The notes: generated by a model from the sequence alone, not told the origin. Positions 7,605-14,878 are shown, counted from the stretch's first letter. The stretch: 15,113 nucleotides of DNA from SVFI01 sp045546735 (GCA_045546735.1 JAZQDJ010000057.1:1-15113), one strand, 5' to 3'. Program-made: numbers and translations.

Positions 7605-8267
7605 CTAAGATTCGCTAATTTTAATTATATATTTACAAATAGGATTTCCTTTGGAAGAAAACTTTTCTTCATATTCGGTCATTACGTTTCCTTCGTTTAA
7701 TTCTGCGTCGTTATGCAAATCGAAGGTAGATGCCAGTAAATCCCATTTTGCAAGCGGAAGCTGCTCGAGTGCAAAGCGGAATAAATCCTGATTATCTGTC
7801 TTAAATTCCAGGGTACCTTCTTTTTTTAAAAACTTCCGGTAGACAGCTAAAAATTCTTTACTTGGAAGACGACGTTTGGCATGGCGGTCTTTTGGCCAAG
7901 GATCGGAAAAATTGAGATAAATTCTATCGATTTCATCCGGTGCAAAAATGTTGCCTAAAGTACGAGCATCGACACAGAAAAAGCGTAAATTATCAGGAGC
8001 TTTTTGCTCTGTAGCAAGATGGTCCATTTTCTGTACTGCACGGAGAAGAACACTGGAATACATCTCTATTCCGATATAGTTGATGTCCGGGTGGAGTGAT
8101 GCCATTTCAGTAATAAAACGGCCTTTTCCCATTCCTATTTCAATATGGATAGGGTTATGATTTCCAAAAATATCTTTATATTTTCCTTTGTAAAGTTCCG
8201 GTTCCTGAATAACGTAAGGACTGTTTTTTAATACGTCATCTGCACCTGGTATATTACGTAATCTCAT
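7605..8267 (-). CDS. trmB: tRNA (guanine-N7-)-methyltransferase TrmB
   Basis: This 220-aa SAM-dependent enzyme makes m7G46 in the tRNA variable loop. The SAM-binding IEIGMGKGRFITEMA is at about residues 42-56, YIGIEMYSSVLLRA follows at 64-77, and the family signature NFSDPWPKDRHAKRR is at 119-133. FKTDN is at about 156-160 and a C-terminal TEYEEKF element is present. The length is typical. The ATG at 8267 is preceded by an AGGTAGGA site. It is divergent from dacA and separated by 87 bp from the downstream transporter gene, which has its own promoter candidate. No clear hairpin terminator follows the stop. Confidence 0.96.
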   Translation of the reverse strand: MRLRNIPGADDVLKNSPYVIQEPELYKGKYKDIFGNHNPIHIEIGMGKGRFITEMASLHPDINYIGIEMYSSVLLRAVQKMDHLATEQKAPDNLRFFCVDARTLGNIFAPDEIDRIYLNFSDPWPKDRHAKRRLPSKEFLAVYRKFLKKEGTLEFKTDNQDLFRFALEQLPLAKWDLLASTFDLHNDAELNEGNVMTEYEEKFSSKGNPICKYIIKISES

Positions 8268-8298
8268 TAAAAAATCCTACCTTTCTCATAATGGCATA

Positions 8299-8327
8299 AT
8301 TCTACACCAAATATATTTAATTGGAAA
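8299..8327 (-). promoter_or_regulatory. Candidate trmB promoter
   Basis: On the minus strand TTTCCA (8327-8322) is separated by 17 bp from TAGAAT (8304-8299), about 30 bases before the trmB ATG. The -35 is only a partial match. The same 127-bp gap (8268-8394) must also hold the dacA promoter, for which I see only a TATCAT box at 8359-8364 without a convincing -35. Confidence 0.4.
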
Positions 8328-8394
8328 GTAAAACATTTATTTTTGGAAGGAAATGGTGTATCATAGAGAAAAATGTGTATTTTGGGAGTAAAGT

Positions 8395-9828
8395 ATGAAG
8401 AAAATCATTTCTGTGATTTTAATATGTTTTCTTTTTATATTAAATATAAATTTGCCTGTACAGGCTGTGGAACCATCAGAAATTGAAAATTGGCCGATGG
8501 GTCCGGAAGTTGCTTCGCAGGGAGCGGTTCTTATTGAAGCAAATACAGGAACGGTTCTCTATTCTAAAAATATGAATCAGAGATTTTATCCTGCCAGTAC
8601 AACAAAAATTCTTGCGACTTTAGTTGCCATGGAACATGCGAAGTTAGATGAAAAGGTTGATTTTTCGACAGAAGCGGTTTTCAGTATTGAACGCGGATCA
8701 TCTAATATGGGGATGGATGTCGGTCAGCAGATTACAATGGAGCAGTGTCTTTACGGTATTTTAGTTTATTCTGCTAATGAGGTAACCAACGCAGTGGCAG
8801 AGCATGTGGCGGGAGATATTGACAGTTTTGTCGGAATGATGAATGAAAAGGCAGCGCAGCTTGGATGCAGCAATTCGCATTTTGTGACAACTAACGGTCT
8901 TCATGATGATCTTCATTATACAACGCCGTATGATTTGGCACAGATCGGACGGGCTTTTTTTGCAAATGAAACGCTTGCCAAGATGTCAGGTACGAGATAT
9001 TACAAAATTGAGCCGACGGATAAACAGCCGGATTTGATAGAGCTTTATACGCATAATAAATTAACGAACAATACGTATCCATATGAGGGATATGTCGGTG
9101 GAAAAACAGGTTATACTACGCTTGCAAATCAGACATTAGTCTCATGTGCCAAGAGAAACGGAATGACATTGATTTGTGTTGTGATGAGTGTGGATTCTCC
9201 GGGGCAGTATACAGATACGGTTGCATTGTTTGATTATGGATTTAACAATTTCAGTAAAGTAAATGTTGCAGAAAATGAAACGGATTATACTTTGATGAAC
9301 TCCGATTTCTTTATAAAAGAAGGAGATGTGTTCGGAGAGAGTGAGACCATTATGTCGATAGAGCCGGCAGATAGTATTATTTTACCTGCAACGGTTGATT
9401 TTGATATGGTGCAGTCGGAATTAAAATATGTGGATGATCCGGGCAGTCCGGATTCGGTCGCAGTGATTGATTATAGTTATGAAGGAATGCATCTTGGGTC
9501 TGCAAATATTGTTTTGGCGCAGGATCAGCCGGTATATGATTTCGAATCTCCGAATATTGTGACGGATGAGGAGAAAGAACCGGATTCCATCATCTTTATC
9601 AATGTGGTAAAAACGATACTGATTGTTTTGGCGGTTTTTGTTGTTATTTTGCTCATCATTTTTATTGCAAAATATTTGAAAGAATTTAATTTCTCTATGT
9701 TTAAGAGAAGAAAATATATGTTTAAAGATCCGACAAAGAAGTTGTCTTATCGGATTGCAGAGAAATTCCGCCAAAGTTCTCAGAGGAGAAAACGCCGGAA
9801 AGGATACAAACGCCGAAAAAAATTTTAA
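8395..9828 (+). CDS. dacA: D-alanyl-D-alanine carboxypeptidase (penicillin-binding protein, DacA type)
   Basis: This 477-aa serine peptidase trims the terminal D-Ala from peptidoglycan stem peptides outside the membrane. Residues 1-24 are a signal peptide with probable cleavage after PVQA. The catalytic triad motifs are complete: STTK at 68-71 (nucleophile S68), SAN at 126-128 and KTG at 237-239. A beta-rich region (about 285-395), like the family's C-terminal domain, is followed by one membrane segment at about 400-425. The tail of about 50 residues after it is strongly basic, ending in KRRKGYKRRKKF, and should lie in the cytoplasm. GGGAG (8384-8388) lies 6 bases before the ATG. DacF or another paralogue is also possible. 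Confidence 0.92.
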   Translation: MKKIISVILICFLFILNINLPVQAVEPSEIENWPMGPEVASQGAVLIEANTGTVLYSKNMNQRFYPASTTKILATLVAMEHAKLDEKVDFSTEAVFSIERGSSNMGMDVGQQITMEQCLYGILVYSANEVTNAVAEHVAGDIDSFVGMMNEKAAQLGCSNSHFVTTNGLHDDLHYTTPYDLAQIGRAFFANETLAKMSGTRYYKIEPTDKQPDLIELYTHNKLTNNTYPYEGYVGGKTGYTTLANQTLVSCAKRNGMTLICVVMSVDSPGQYTDTVALFDYGFNNFSKVNVAENETDYTLMNSDFFIKEGDVFGESETIMSIEPADSIILPATVDFDMVQSELKYVDDPGSPDSVAVIDYSYEGMHLGSANIVLAQDQPVYDFESPNIVTDEEKEPDSIIFINVVKTILIVLAVFVVILLIIFIAKYLKEFNFSMFKRRKYMFKDPTKKLSYRIAEKFRQSSQRRKRRKGYKRRKKF

Positions 9829-9835
9829 AATCAGA

Positions 9836-9864
9836 TAGACAATAATTTTAAATTGTGTTAATAT
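9836..9864 (+). promoter_or_regulatory. Promoter for tRNA-Pro / T-box / tyrS unit
   Basis: TAGACA (9836-9841), a 17-bp spacer and TAATAT (9859-9864) form a good sigma-A type promoter. It begins 7 bases after the dacA stop and lies 43 bases before the tRNA-Pro. No other promoter is evident before the T-box leader, so this one probably drives tyrS too. Confidence 0.65.
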
Positions 9865-9874
9865 ACGTTTTGCG

Positions 9875-9897
9875 GGGTGTTCTAAAAAGGAATACCC
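9875..9897 (+). other. Leader hairpin before tRNA-Pro
   Basis: GGGTGTTC (9875-9882) pairs with GAATACCC (9890-9897) over 8 bp with one G-U pair, enclosing a 7-base A-rich loop. It falls at the expected 5' end of the transcript and 10 bases before the tRNA. No U tract follows, so it is not a terminator. It may protect the 5' end or guide RNase P processing (inference). Confidence 0.5.
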
Positions 9898-9907
9898 AAA
9901 GCAAAAA

Positions 9908-9981
<74 letters not shown>

Positions 9982-9992
9982 TTTTTAAATGC

Positions 9993-10269
9993 GATGAAAA
10001 GAATAAGTAGTAATGAGTGGAACTGACAGAGAGTAACCGGTCGCTGAGAGGTGCAAGGAAAGCTGATTATGAATACCTCTTTGAGCTGCACACTGAACTG
10101 TTTACAGAGCATAGTAGGATGTGACGGAGACCTGCACGTTATAGTAGGAGAGTATAAAAGCACATATGCTTAGTACTTGCTGAGGCAGATGATGTGAGTC
10201 ATTTGTAAAAAAAGGTGGTAACGCGAGAGTATTTATACCTCGTCCTTTTAGTTAAGGACGAGGTTTTTT
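9993..10269 (+). promoter_or_regulatory. Tyrosine T-box riboswitch leader of tyrS
   Basis: This leader senses uncharged tRNA-Tyr and lets tyrS be transcribed when charging is low. A Stem I region begins with an AATAAGTAGTAATGAG segment, and GAATACCTC at 10071-10079 carries the specifier codon TAC (10074-10076) for tyrosine. The T-box proper, AAGGTGGTAACGCGAG (10212-10227), has the tRNA-binding TGGT. Its variable T pairs with discriminator A, which is the base expected in tRNA-Tyr. A strong terminator follows and the tyrS start lies 38 bases beyond it. The 5' boundary is approximate. Confidence 0.95.
10237..10269 (+). terminator. T-box-controlled intrinsic terminator
   Basis: ACCTCGTCCTT (10237-10247) pairs with AAGGACGAGGT (10254-10264) over 11 bp with a 6-base loop, followed by a T run (10264-10269). 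It competes with the antiterminator formed by the T-box sequence just upstream. Confidence 0.95.
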
Positions 10270-10307
10270 CGTCCAAAAAAGAAACAGAAAAATAGGAGGA
10301 AAAGAAA

Positions 10308-11528
10308 ATGACAGTATTTGACGAGTTAAAAGCCAGAGGACTTTTGGCACAGCTTACAGATGAAGAAGAGATTAAGGAACTGATTAATGCAGGAAAAGCC
10401 GTTTTTTATATCGGTTTTGACCCGACAGCAGACAGCCTTCATGTAGGACATTTCATGGCACTTTGTCTTATGAAACGTCTTCAGATGGCAGGTAACAAAC
10501 CGATTGCGTTAATCGGAGGCGGTACAGCCATGATCGGAGATCCGAGCGGACGTAGTGATATGCGTAGTATGATGACGACAGAGCAGATTGACCATAACTG
10601 CGAATGCTTCAAAAAACAGATGAGCCGTTTCATCGATTTCGGTGAAGGAAAAGCTATGATGGTAAATAATGCAGATTGGCTTCGTGATTTAAATTATATT
10701 GAGTTTATCCGTGATATCGGAGCTTGTTTTTCCGTAAACCGTATGCTTTCTGCAGAGTGTTACAAACAGCGTATGGAAAACGGTCTCAGTTTCTTAGAGT
10801 TTAACTACATGATTATGCAGAGTTACGATTTCCTTGCTTTATATGAGAAATACGGTTGTAATATGCAGTTCGGAGGAGATGATCAGTGGAGCAACATGCT
10901 CGGCGGAACCGATCTTATCCGTCGTAAACTCGGAAAAGATGCATATGCAATGACAATTACTCTTCTTTTAAATTCCGAAGGAAAGAAAATGGGTAAAACA
11001 CAGAAGGGTGCAGTTTGGCTTGATCCGAACAAAACATCTCCGTTTGAGTTCTATCAGTATTGGAGAAACGTTGCAGATGCAGACGTTTTGAAATGTATCC
11101 GTATGCTTACATTCCTTCCGTTGGAAGAAATTGAAAAAATGGATAGTTGGGAAGGAAGCCAGCTTAACCAGGCAAAAGAAATTCTTGCTTATGAATTGAC
11201 AAAACTTGTTCATGGCGAAGAAGAAGCAACAAAGGCACAGGAAAGTGCACGTTCTTTATTCTCGACCGGAAGCGCAGCAGAAATGCTGACGTGTAAATTG
11301 GAAGCAGATGATTTTAAAGACGGTGCCGTAGATGTAATTACCATGCTTGTAGAATCAGGTCTTGTTACGAGCCGTTCTGAAGGAAGACGGGCTATCGAAC
11401 AGGGCGGAGTTGCTGTCGATGGTGAAAAAGTGACAGATATCTATGCAACGGTTGCAGCAGATGCAATTCCGGAAGAAGGTATTGTATTAAAACGCGGTAA
11501 GAAAAACTTCCGTAAGATTTTGAAATAA
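10308..11528 (+). CDS. tyrS: Tyrosyl-tRNA synthetase
   Basis: This 406-aa class I synthetase charges tRNA-Tyr. YIGFDPTADSLHVGH at residues 34-48 holds the HIGH motif as HVGH. The GGDDQW tyrosine-pocket block precedes KMGKT at 227-231, the TyrS form of the KMSKS loop. The C-terminal 60 residues form an S4-like RNA-binding domain (SGLVTSRSEGRRAIEQGGVA). AGGAGG (10294-10299) lies 8 bases before the ATG. Expression is controlled by the tyrosine T-box immediately upstream. Confidence 0.97.
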   Translation: MTVFDELKARGLLAQLTDEEEIKELINAGKAVFYIGFDPTADSLHVGHFMALCLMKRLQMAGNKPIALIGGGTAMIGDPSGRSDMRSMMTTEQIDHNCECFKKQMSRFIDFGEGKAMMVNNADWLRDLNYIEFIRDIGACFSVNRMLSAECYKQRMENGLSFLEFNYMIMQSYDFLALYEKYGCNMQFGGDDQWSNMLGGTDLIRRKLGKDAYAMTITLLLNSEGKKMGKTQKGAVWLDPNKTSPFEFYQYWRNVADADVLKCIRMLTFLPLEEIEKMDSWEGSQLNQAKEILAYELTKLVHGEEEATKAQESARSLFSTGSAAEMLTCKLEADDFKDGAVDVITMLVESGLVTSRSEGRRAIEQGGVAVDGEKVTDIYATVAADAIPEEGIVLKRGKKNFRKILK

Positions 11529-11540
11529 TTGGTGGTATAA

Positions 11541-12074
11541 GTGAGTATATCCGGTTTAAAGGCATTACAAATATCCAAAATGGCGGATCATATATTACAT
11601 GTACCGGGAAATTACAGAGGCGGAAACTTAGAGATGACAATTGTCATCTCTTCCCGCCTCGATGTTATATCTTTACAGGAAAATGTAAAAGCAGTTGTTG
11701 ATGCACTCAAAAGAAGCAATGAAGTATTTCGTAATGTGAGGCTTAATTTTGTCCGGGCAAAAGAGGATGGAGGCTTTGAAAATAAAGTGGTTCCTCTTAT
11801 TTTTTTACAGACCGGAAAAGCTTTTGATGTAGCAGAAGAGTACGGAGAAAATATACACATTTCACAGCTGTCGGATATTTGTACATATTTAAAATTATTT
11901 CATGCACGCAGTAAATTGATTCTTGTTTTTTCGGATTCGGAATATATTTTAGGAGATTTGCAAGAATTAAAAGAAGCTTTAAACCCTTTTCTAAAGCAGA
12001 AACTTCTTCTTATTGCAGGAGAAGAACCGGTAACGGGCATCAAGCTTTTTATGGATTGTTTAAATAGTCCATAA
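11541..12074 (+). CDS. Unrecognised 177-aa protein downstream of tyrS
   Basis: I do not recognise this soluble protein. It starts at GTG with a weak GGTGG site (11531-11535), 12 bases after tyrS. Alternating strands and helices are visible: MTIVISSRLD (31-40), helix, RLNFVRAKE, VVPLIFLQTG, helix, SKLILVFSDSEYILGD, helix, KLLLIAGEE. This is like a small Rossmann or von Willebrand A-type alpha/beta fold, but the assignment is weak and no complete metal-binding motif is seen. No signal or membrane segment is present. ATG 11634 is an alternative start, but the first 30 residues look coding. A large palindrome occupies codons 26-40. It is probably co-transcribed with tyrS. Confidence 0.65.
   Translation: MSISGLKALQISKMADHILHVPGNYRGGNLEMTIVISSRLDVISLQENVKAVVDALKRSNEVFRNVRLNFVRAKEDGGFENKVVPLIFLQTGKAFDVAEEYGENIHISQLSDICTYLKLFHARSKLILVFSDSEYILGDLQELKEALNPFLKQKLLLIAGEEPVTGIKLFMDCLNSP
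11617..11660. repeat. Nested palindrome inside a coding sequence
   Basis: The core GAGATGACAATTGTCATCTC (11631-11650) is a perfect 20-bp palindrome. It is flanked by a second GC-rich inverted pair, GAGGCGG (11617-11623) and CCGCCTC (11654-11660). As RNA this folds as a 7-bp outer stem, an asymmetric 7/3 internal loop and an inner stem of about 8 bp with a 4-base loop. No U run follows, so it is not a classic terminator. It starts 77 bases into the reading frame. Confidence 0.85.
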
Positions 12075-12093
12075 AAACGGACTTTCTGTTTGT
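12066..12093 (+). terminator. Weak intrinsic terminator after the tyrS-linked gene
   Basis: AGTCC (12066-12070) pairs with GGACT (12079-12083) around an 8-base A-rich loop, followed by the T-rich TTCTGTTTGTT. The stem has only 5 bp and overlaps the stop codon of the 177-aa gene, so termination may be partial. Confidence 0.4.
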
Positions 12094-12128
12094 TACTCTC
12101 TGAATATAAAATATTTGGAGGTAAAAAT

Positions 12129-12230
12129 ATGAAAGGTTATGCAGTTGCAGAAGGTTACATGGGTTTAGTGGATGAAAAATACATCTTGTTTGCCAGTGAG
12201 GCAGATTACGTTGATTACATGAATGATTAA
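12129..12230 (+). CDS. Small 33-aa hypothetical protein
   Basis: ATG at 12129 follows an ideal GGAGG (12117-12121) by 7 bases and the frame runs 33 codons to TAA. The peptide starts MKGYAVAEGYMGLVDEKY and is rich in Tyr, Gly and acidic residues, with a short ILFASEADYVDYM end. It has no signal or membrane segment. Its stop overlaps the AAGGAG site of the fumarase alpha gene, which suggests coupled translation. A TATAAA at 12105-12110 could be a -10 box, but the -35 is poor. The function is unknown. The strong start signal and position make a real gene likely. Confidence 0.7.
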   Translation: MKGYAVAEGYMGLVDEKYILFASEADYVDYMND

Positions 12231-12239
12231 GGAGTTTAC

Positions 12240-13082
12240 ATGAGAACAGTCCATGTATCGGAAATTACAAAAAATATAAAAGAAATGTGCATAGAAGCAA
12301 ATCATTATCTGACAAAAGATATGGATGAGGCCTTAAAATGTGCATGCAATGCGGAAAAGTCTCCGCTTGGAAAACAGGTCTTAAATTCTTTACAGGATAA
12401 TCTGAAAATAGCAGCGGAAGATATGATACCGATTTGTCAGGACACAGGAATGGCGGTTGTTTTTATTGAAATCGGGCAGGAAGTTCATTTGGAGGGCGGT
12501 CTTTTAGAAGATGCTGTCAATGAAGGTGTCAGACAAGGTTATGTAGATGGATTTTTGCGCAAATCGGTTGTAAAAGATCCGTTAATCCGTGAAAATACAA
12601 AGGATAATACACCGGCAGTTATTCATTATGAAGTGGCAGCAGGTGATAAAATAAAGATAACGGTTGCACCGAAAGGGTTCGGAAGTGAAAATATGAGCCG
12701 TGTTTTTATGCTTAAGCCAGCGGATGGCATCGAAGGTGTAAAAGAGGCAGTTTTAACTGCAGTGAAAGAAGCAGGTCCGAATGCCTGTCCGCCGATGGTA
12801 GTCGGTGTCGGAATCGGCGGTACTTTTGAGAAATGTGCGCTTATGGCAAAAAAAGCATTAACCAGAGAAGTAAATGTGCGTTCAGATATACCATATGTTG
12901 CAGAAATGGAGAAAGAACTCCTTGTCAAAATCAATCAATCCGGAATCGGGCCTGGAGGTTTGGGTGGCAGCAGCACAGCACTTGCTGTAAATATTAATAC
13001 ATATCCGACGCATATTGCCGGGCTTCCGGTTGCAGTCAATATTTGCTGTCATGTAAACAGACATTGTGTCAGAGAACTTTAA
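12240..13082 (+). CDS. Fumarate hydratase, Fe-S (class I) alpha subunit
   Basis: This 280-aa protein is the alpha half of the two-subunit iron-sulfur fumarase or the closely related tartrate dehydratase; fumarase interconverts fumarate and L-malate. PICQDTGMAVVF at about residues 64-75 gives C66 and NACPPMVVGVGIGG gives C183. C269 or C270 in NICCHVNRH is the likely third ligand of the oxygen-sensitive 4Fe-4S cluster (from family knowledge). GPGGLGGSSTALAV and HIAGLPVAVN are also family segments. An AAGGAG site overlaps the previous stop. The beta subunit follows after 22 bases. The length is as expected for a separate alpha subunit. Confidence 0.92.
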   Translation: MRTVHVSEITKNIKEMCIEANHYLTKDMDEALKCACNAEKSPLGKQVLNSLQDNLKIAAEDMIPICQDTGMAVVFIEIGQEVHLEGGLLEDAVNEGVRQGYVDGFLRKSVVKDPLIRENTKDNTPAVIHYEVAAGDKIKITVAPKGFGSENMSRVFMLKPADGIEGVKEAVLTAVKEAGPNACPPMVVGVGIGGTFEKCALMAKKALTREVNVRSDIPYVAEMEKELLVKINQSGIGPGGLGGSSTALAVNINTYPTHIAGLPVAVNICCHVNRHCVREL

Positions 13083-13104
13083 TTATGTTAGAAAGAAGAA
13101 TATT

Positions 13105-13665
13105 ATGAATCAGTATATAAAAGCACCTTTATCAAAAGAAGATATTGCTAAGTTAAAAGCAGGTGATTATGTTTATATTACCGGAACGATTTATACAGCA
13201 AGAGATGCGGCGCATAAGAGAATGTATGAGGCTCTTCAAAACGGAGAAACTCTTCCTATTGATATGAAGGAAAATGTGATATACTATATGGGACCGTCGC
13301 CGGCCCGGGAAGGAAGACCGACCGGTTCAGCCGGTCCGACAACATCCAGCCGTATGGACAAGTATGCACCTTCACTTTTGGATTTAGGTCTTTCCGGAAT
13401 GATCGGAAAAGGAAAGAGAAACGAAAAAGTGAAAGCGGCGATTGTGAAAAACGGTGCAGTATATTTTGCTGCAGTTGGCGGAGCGGGGGCGCTTTTATCA
13501 AAGGCAATCACATCTTCGGAAGTAGTTGCATATGATGATTTGGGAACAGAAGCTATCCGGAAATTAGAAGTGAAAGATTTTCCGGCTATTGTTGTAATGG
13601 ATAAAGACGGAAACGATCTTTATGAAACAGCGGTAAAAGAGTATTGTGAAGATAAAAAATCATAA
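13105..13665 (+). CDS. Fumarate hydratase, Fe-S (class I) beta subunit
   Basis: This 186-aa protein is the beta half of the class I fumarase. It starts MNQYIKAPLSKEDIAKLKAG, then has GTIYTARDAAHKR at 27-39, the PTTSSRMD substrate-binding loop at 78-85, GMIGKGKR at about 98-105 and a C-terminal YDDLGTEAI. I start it at ATG 13105, where the family start aligns, although the site upstream (AGAAAGAAG) is weak. A GTG at 13066 in frame would overlap the alpha gene. It forms one enzyme with the alpha subunit. A tartrate dehydratase function cannot be excluded by sequence alone. Confidence 0.93.
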   Translation: MNQYIKAPLSKEDIAKLKAGDYVYITGTIYTARDAAHKRMYEALQNGETLPIDMKENVIYYMGPSPAREGRPTGSAGPTTSSRMDKYAPSLLDLGLSGMIGKGKRNEKVKAAIVKNGAVYFAAVGGAGALLSKAITSSEVVAYDDLGTEAIRKLEVKDFPAIVVMDKDGNDLYETAVKEYCEDKKS

Positions 13666-13756
13666 AAATGAAACGAGTTTCTTCCTATATATATGTACTT
13701 TTAAAAAATAGAAATACAACATATAGTTTATTATAAAAAACAGAAAGAGGTTTATT

Positions 13757-14470
13757 ATGCGAATTGCATTAATGGTTCTCCGTAAATTGTATTTGGTCCC
13801 ATGGGCATTTTTCAGATTGTGGTGGACATCAACACATTATGACGGAGATTACAGAAAAGGATTTGAACGTGCAAAAGTATTTGCAGATAATGGTATTAAA
13901 GCCGGTAATATAGAAGTGGAAGTACATGGGGTTGAGAATGTTCCGAAAGAAGACGGTTTTATATATTATCCGAATCATCAAGGTATGTTTGATGTTTTAA
14001 CATTTTTACATACAAGTCCGAAACCGTTTGCGTTCGTTATTAAAAAAGAAGCAAAAGATATTATTCTTTTGAAACAAGTAATTAATGCAACAGGATCTCT
14101 TCCGATGGATAGGGAAGACATCCGTCAATCTATGCAGGTAATTAATCAGGTTGCAAAAGAAGTCAAAGAAGGTCGAAACTATATTATCTTTGCGGAAGGA
14201 ACCAGAAGCCGCAACGGAAATCAGTTGCTGGATTTCAAAGGCGGTAGTTTTAAAGCGGCGCAAAAAGCAAAATGTCCGATTGTTCCTTGTGCACTTATAG
14301 ATTCGTTTATTCCTTTTGACGAGAAATCAACCCGCCAGGTAATAGTGAAATTGATTTATCTTTCTCCTATGTATTATGAGGAATATAAAGATATGAAATC
14401 AAATGAAATTGCGGATGAAGTAAAACGTCGTATTGAAGAAGCAATTGCAAAATATGGCAGCAGCAATTAG
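13757..14470 (+). CDS. plsC: 1-acyl-sn-glycerol-3-phosphate acyltransferase (PlsC type)
   Basis: This 237-aa membrane-associated enzyme would add the second acyl chain to lysophosphatidic acid in phospholipid synthesis. The catalytic NHQGMFD is at residues 73-79 (H74, D79), a block around LPMDREDIR at about 115-123, EGTRSRNG at 147-154 and a later VPCAL block. The N terminus (1-23) is hydrophobic with aromatics and may dip into the membrane. AAGAGG (13745-13750) lies 6 bases before the ATG. The 91-base gap upstream is AT-rich with only a weak TATAGT-type -10 (13722-13727). It may be transcribed with the fumarase genes. Confidence 0.92.
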   Translation: MRIALMVLRKLYLVPWAFFRLWWTSTHYDGDYRKGFERAKVFADNGIKAGNIEVEVHGVENVPKEDGFIYYPNHQGMFDVLTFLHTSPKPFAFVIKKEAKDIILLKQVINATGSLPMDREDIRQSMQVINQVAKEVKEGRNYIIFAEGTRSRNGNQLLDFKGGSFKAAQKAKCPIVPCALIDSFIPFDEKSTRQVIVKLIYLSPMYYEEYKDMKSNEIADEVKRRIEEAIAKYGSSN

Positions 14471-14494
14471 GATTAAAAACTTTTGAAAACCACA

Positions 14495-14523
14495 TTGACA
14501 AACAAAAATGTCTTATGTATAAT
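14495..14523 (+). promoter_or_regulatory. Perfect-consensus promoter of tRNA-Ser
   Basis: TTGACA (14495-14500), a 17-bp spacer and TATAAT (14518-14523) match the sigma-A consensus at every position, so this should be a very strong promoter. It lies about 60 bases before the mature tRNA-Ser. Confidence 0.93.
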
Positions 14524-14531
14524 AACATTTG

Positions 14532-14545
14532 CGTCACATGTGACG
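14532..14545. promoter_or_regulatory. 14-bp perfect palindrome at the tRNA-Ser start site
   Basis: CGTCACATGTGACG is a perfect palindrome beginning 9 bases after the -10 box, so it covers about +2 to +15 of the transcript. It could be an operator, or a short hairpin at the RNA 5' end. It is unlike the parS consensus. Confidence 0.5.
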
Positions 14546-14583
14546 AGAACTTTATATTGGTAGAGGATAGAGTTCAGCAGTAA

Positions 14584-14671
14584 GGAGAAATACTCAAGAG
14601 GCTGAAGAGGCGCCCCTGCTAAGGGTGTAGGTCGTTCACGCGGCGCGAGGGTTCAAATCCCTCTTTCTCCG
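14584..14671 (+). tRNA. tRNA-Ser (anticodon GCT)
   Basis: The 88-base class II tRNA has acceptor GGAGAAA paired with TTTCTCC (14664-14670) and discriminator G at 14671. The anticodon stem CGCCC/GGGTG holds GCT at 14618-14620, reading AGC and AGT. The long variable arm between about 14628 and 14647 is the hallmark of tRNA-Ser. The T loop is TTCAAAT. CCA is not encoded. It has its own promoter and terminator. Confidence 0.97.
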
Positions 14672-14692
14672 TTTCATATCTATCGAAAGAAA

Positions 14693-14723
14693 GAATCTTA
14701 ACTGGTTTGAGATTCCTTTTTTT
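14693..14723 (+). terminator. Intrinsic terminator of tRNA-Ser
   Basis: GAATCTTAA (14693-14701) pairs with TTGAGATTC (14707-14715), 9 bp with one wobble and a 5-base loop, followed by C and seven T (14717-14723). It separates tRNA-Ser from the rRNA promoters. Confidence 0.9.
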
Positions 14724-14762
14724 CGCCTATAATATATAATGCAGCAGATGAATAAAAATTTG

Positions 14763-14791
14763 TTGACAAAGAAAAAGGGCAATGATATGAT
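14763..14791 (+). promoter_or_regulatory. rRNA promoter P1
   Basis: TTGACA (14763-14768), a 17-bp spacer and TATGAT (14786-14791) form the first of two tandem strong promoters before the 16S gene. The 365-base gap from 14672 to 15036 holds no gene, only the terminator, these promoters and leader hairpins. Confidence 0.82.
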
Positions 14792-14796
14792 AAAAA

Positions 14797-14817
14797 CCCA
14801 CCGAAAAATCAGGTGGG
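14797..14817 (+). other. Hairpin at the P1 transcript start
   Basis: CCCACC (14797-14802) pairs with GGTGGG (14812-14817) with a 9-base loop, at the expected 5' end of the P1 RNA and between the two promoters. An A/T inverted repeat, GAAATTT/AAATTTC, follows at 14823-14838. No U tract follows the hairpin. Confidence 0.45.
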
Positions 14818-14849
14818 AAATGGAAATTTAAAAATTTCAAAAAAAGGTG

Positions 14850-14878
14850 TTGACAGAGCAAAAAGCGCGTGATATTAT
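14850..14878 (+). promoter_or_regulatory. rRNA promoter P2
   Basis: TTGACA (14850-14855), a 17-bp spacer and TATTAT (14873-14878) form the second promoter, about 165 bases before the 16S 5' end. An A-rich tract just upstream could act as an UP element. Confidence 0.88.

Noticed and set aside
11617..11660. The nested palindrome as an intrinsic terminator of tyrS
   Set aside because: No T run follows the stem, and the reading frame continues uninterrupted for about 400 bases.
13666..13756. GAAAC/GTTTC just after the fumarase beta gene as a terminator
   Set aside because: The stem is at most 4 bp once a loop is allowed, and the following T run is interrupted, so it is too weak to call.
14532..14545. 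CGTCACATGTGACG as a ParB-binding parS site
   Set aside because: The parS consensus is TGTTTCACGTGAAACA. This palindrome has a CATG centre and different flanks, so it does not match.
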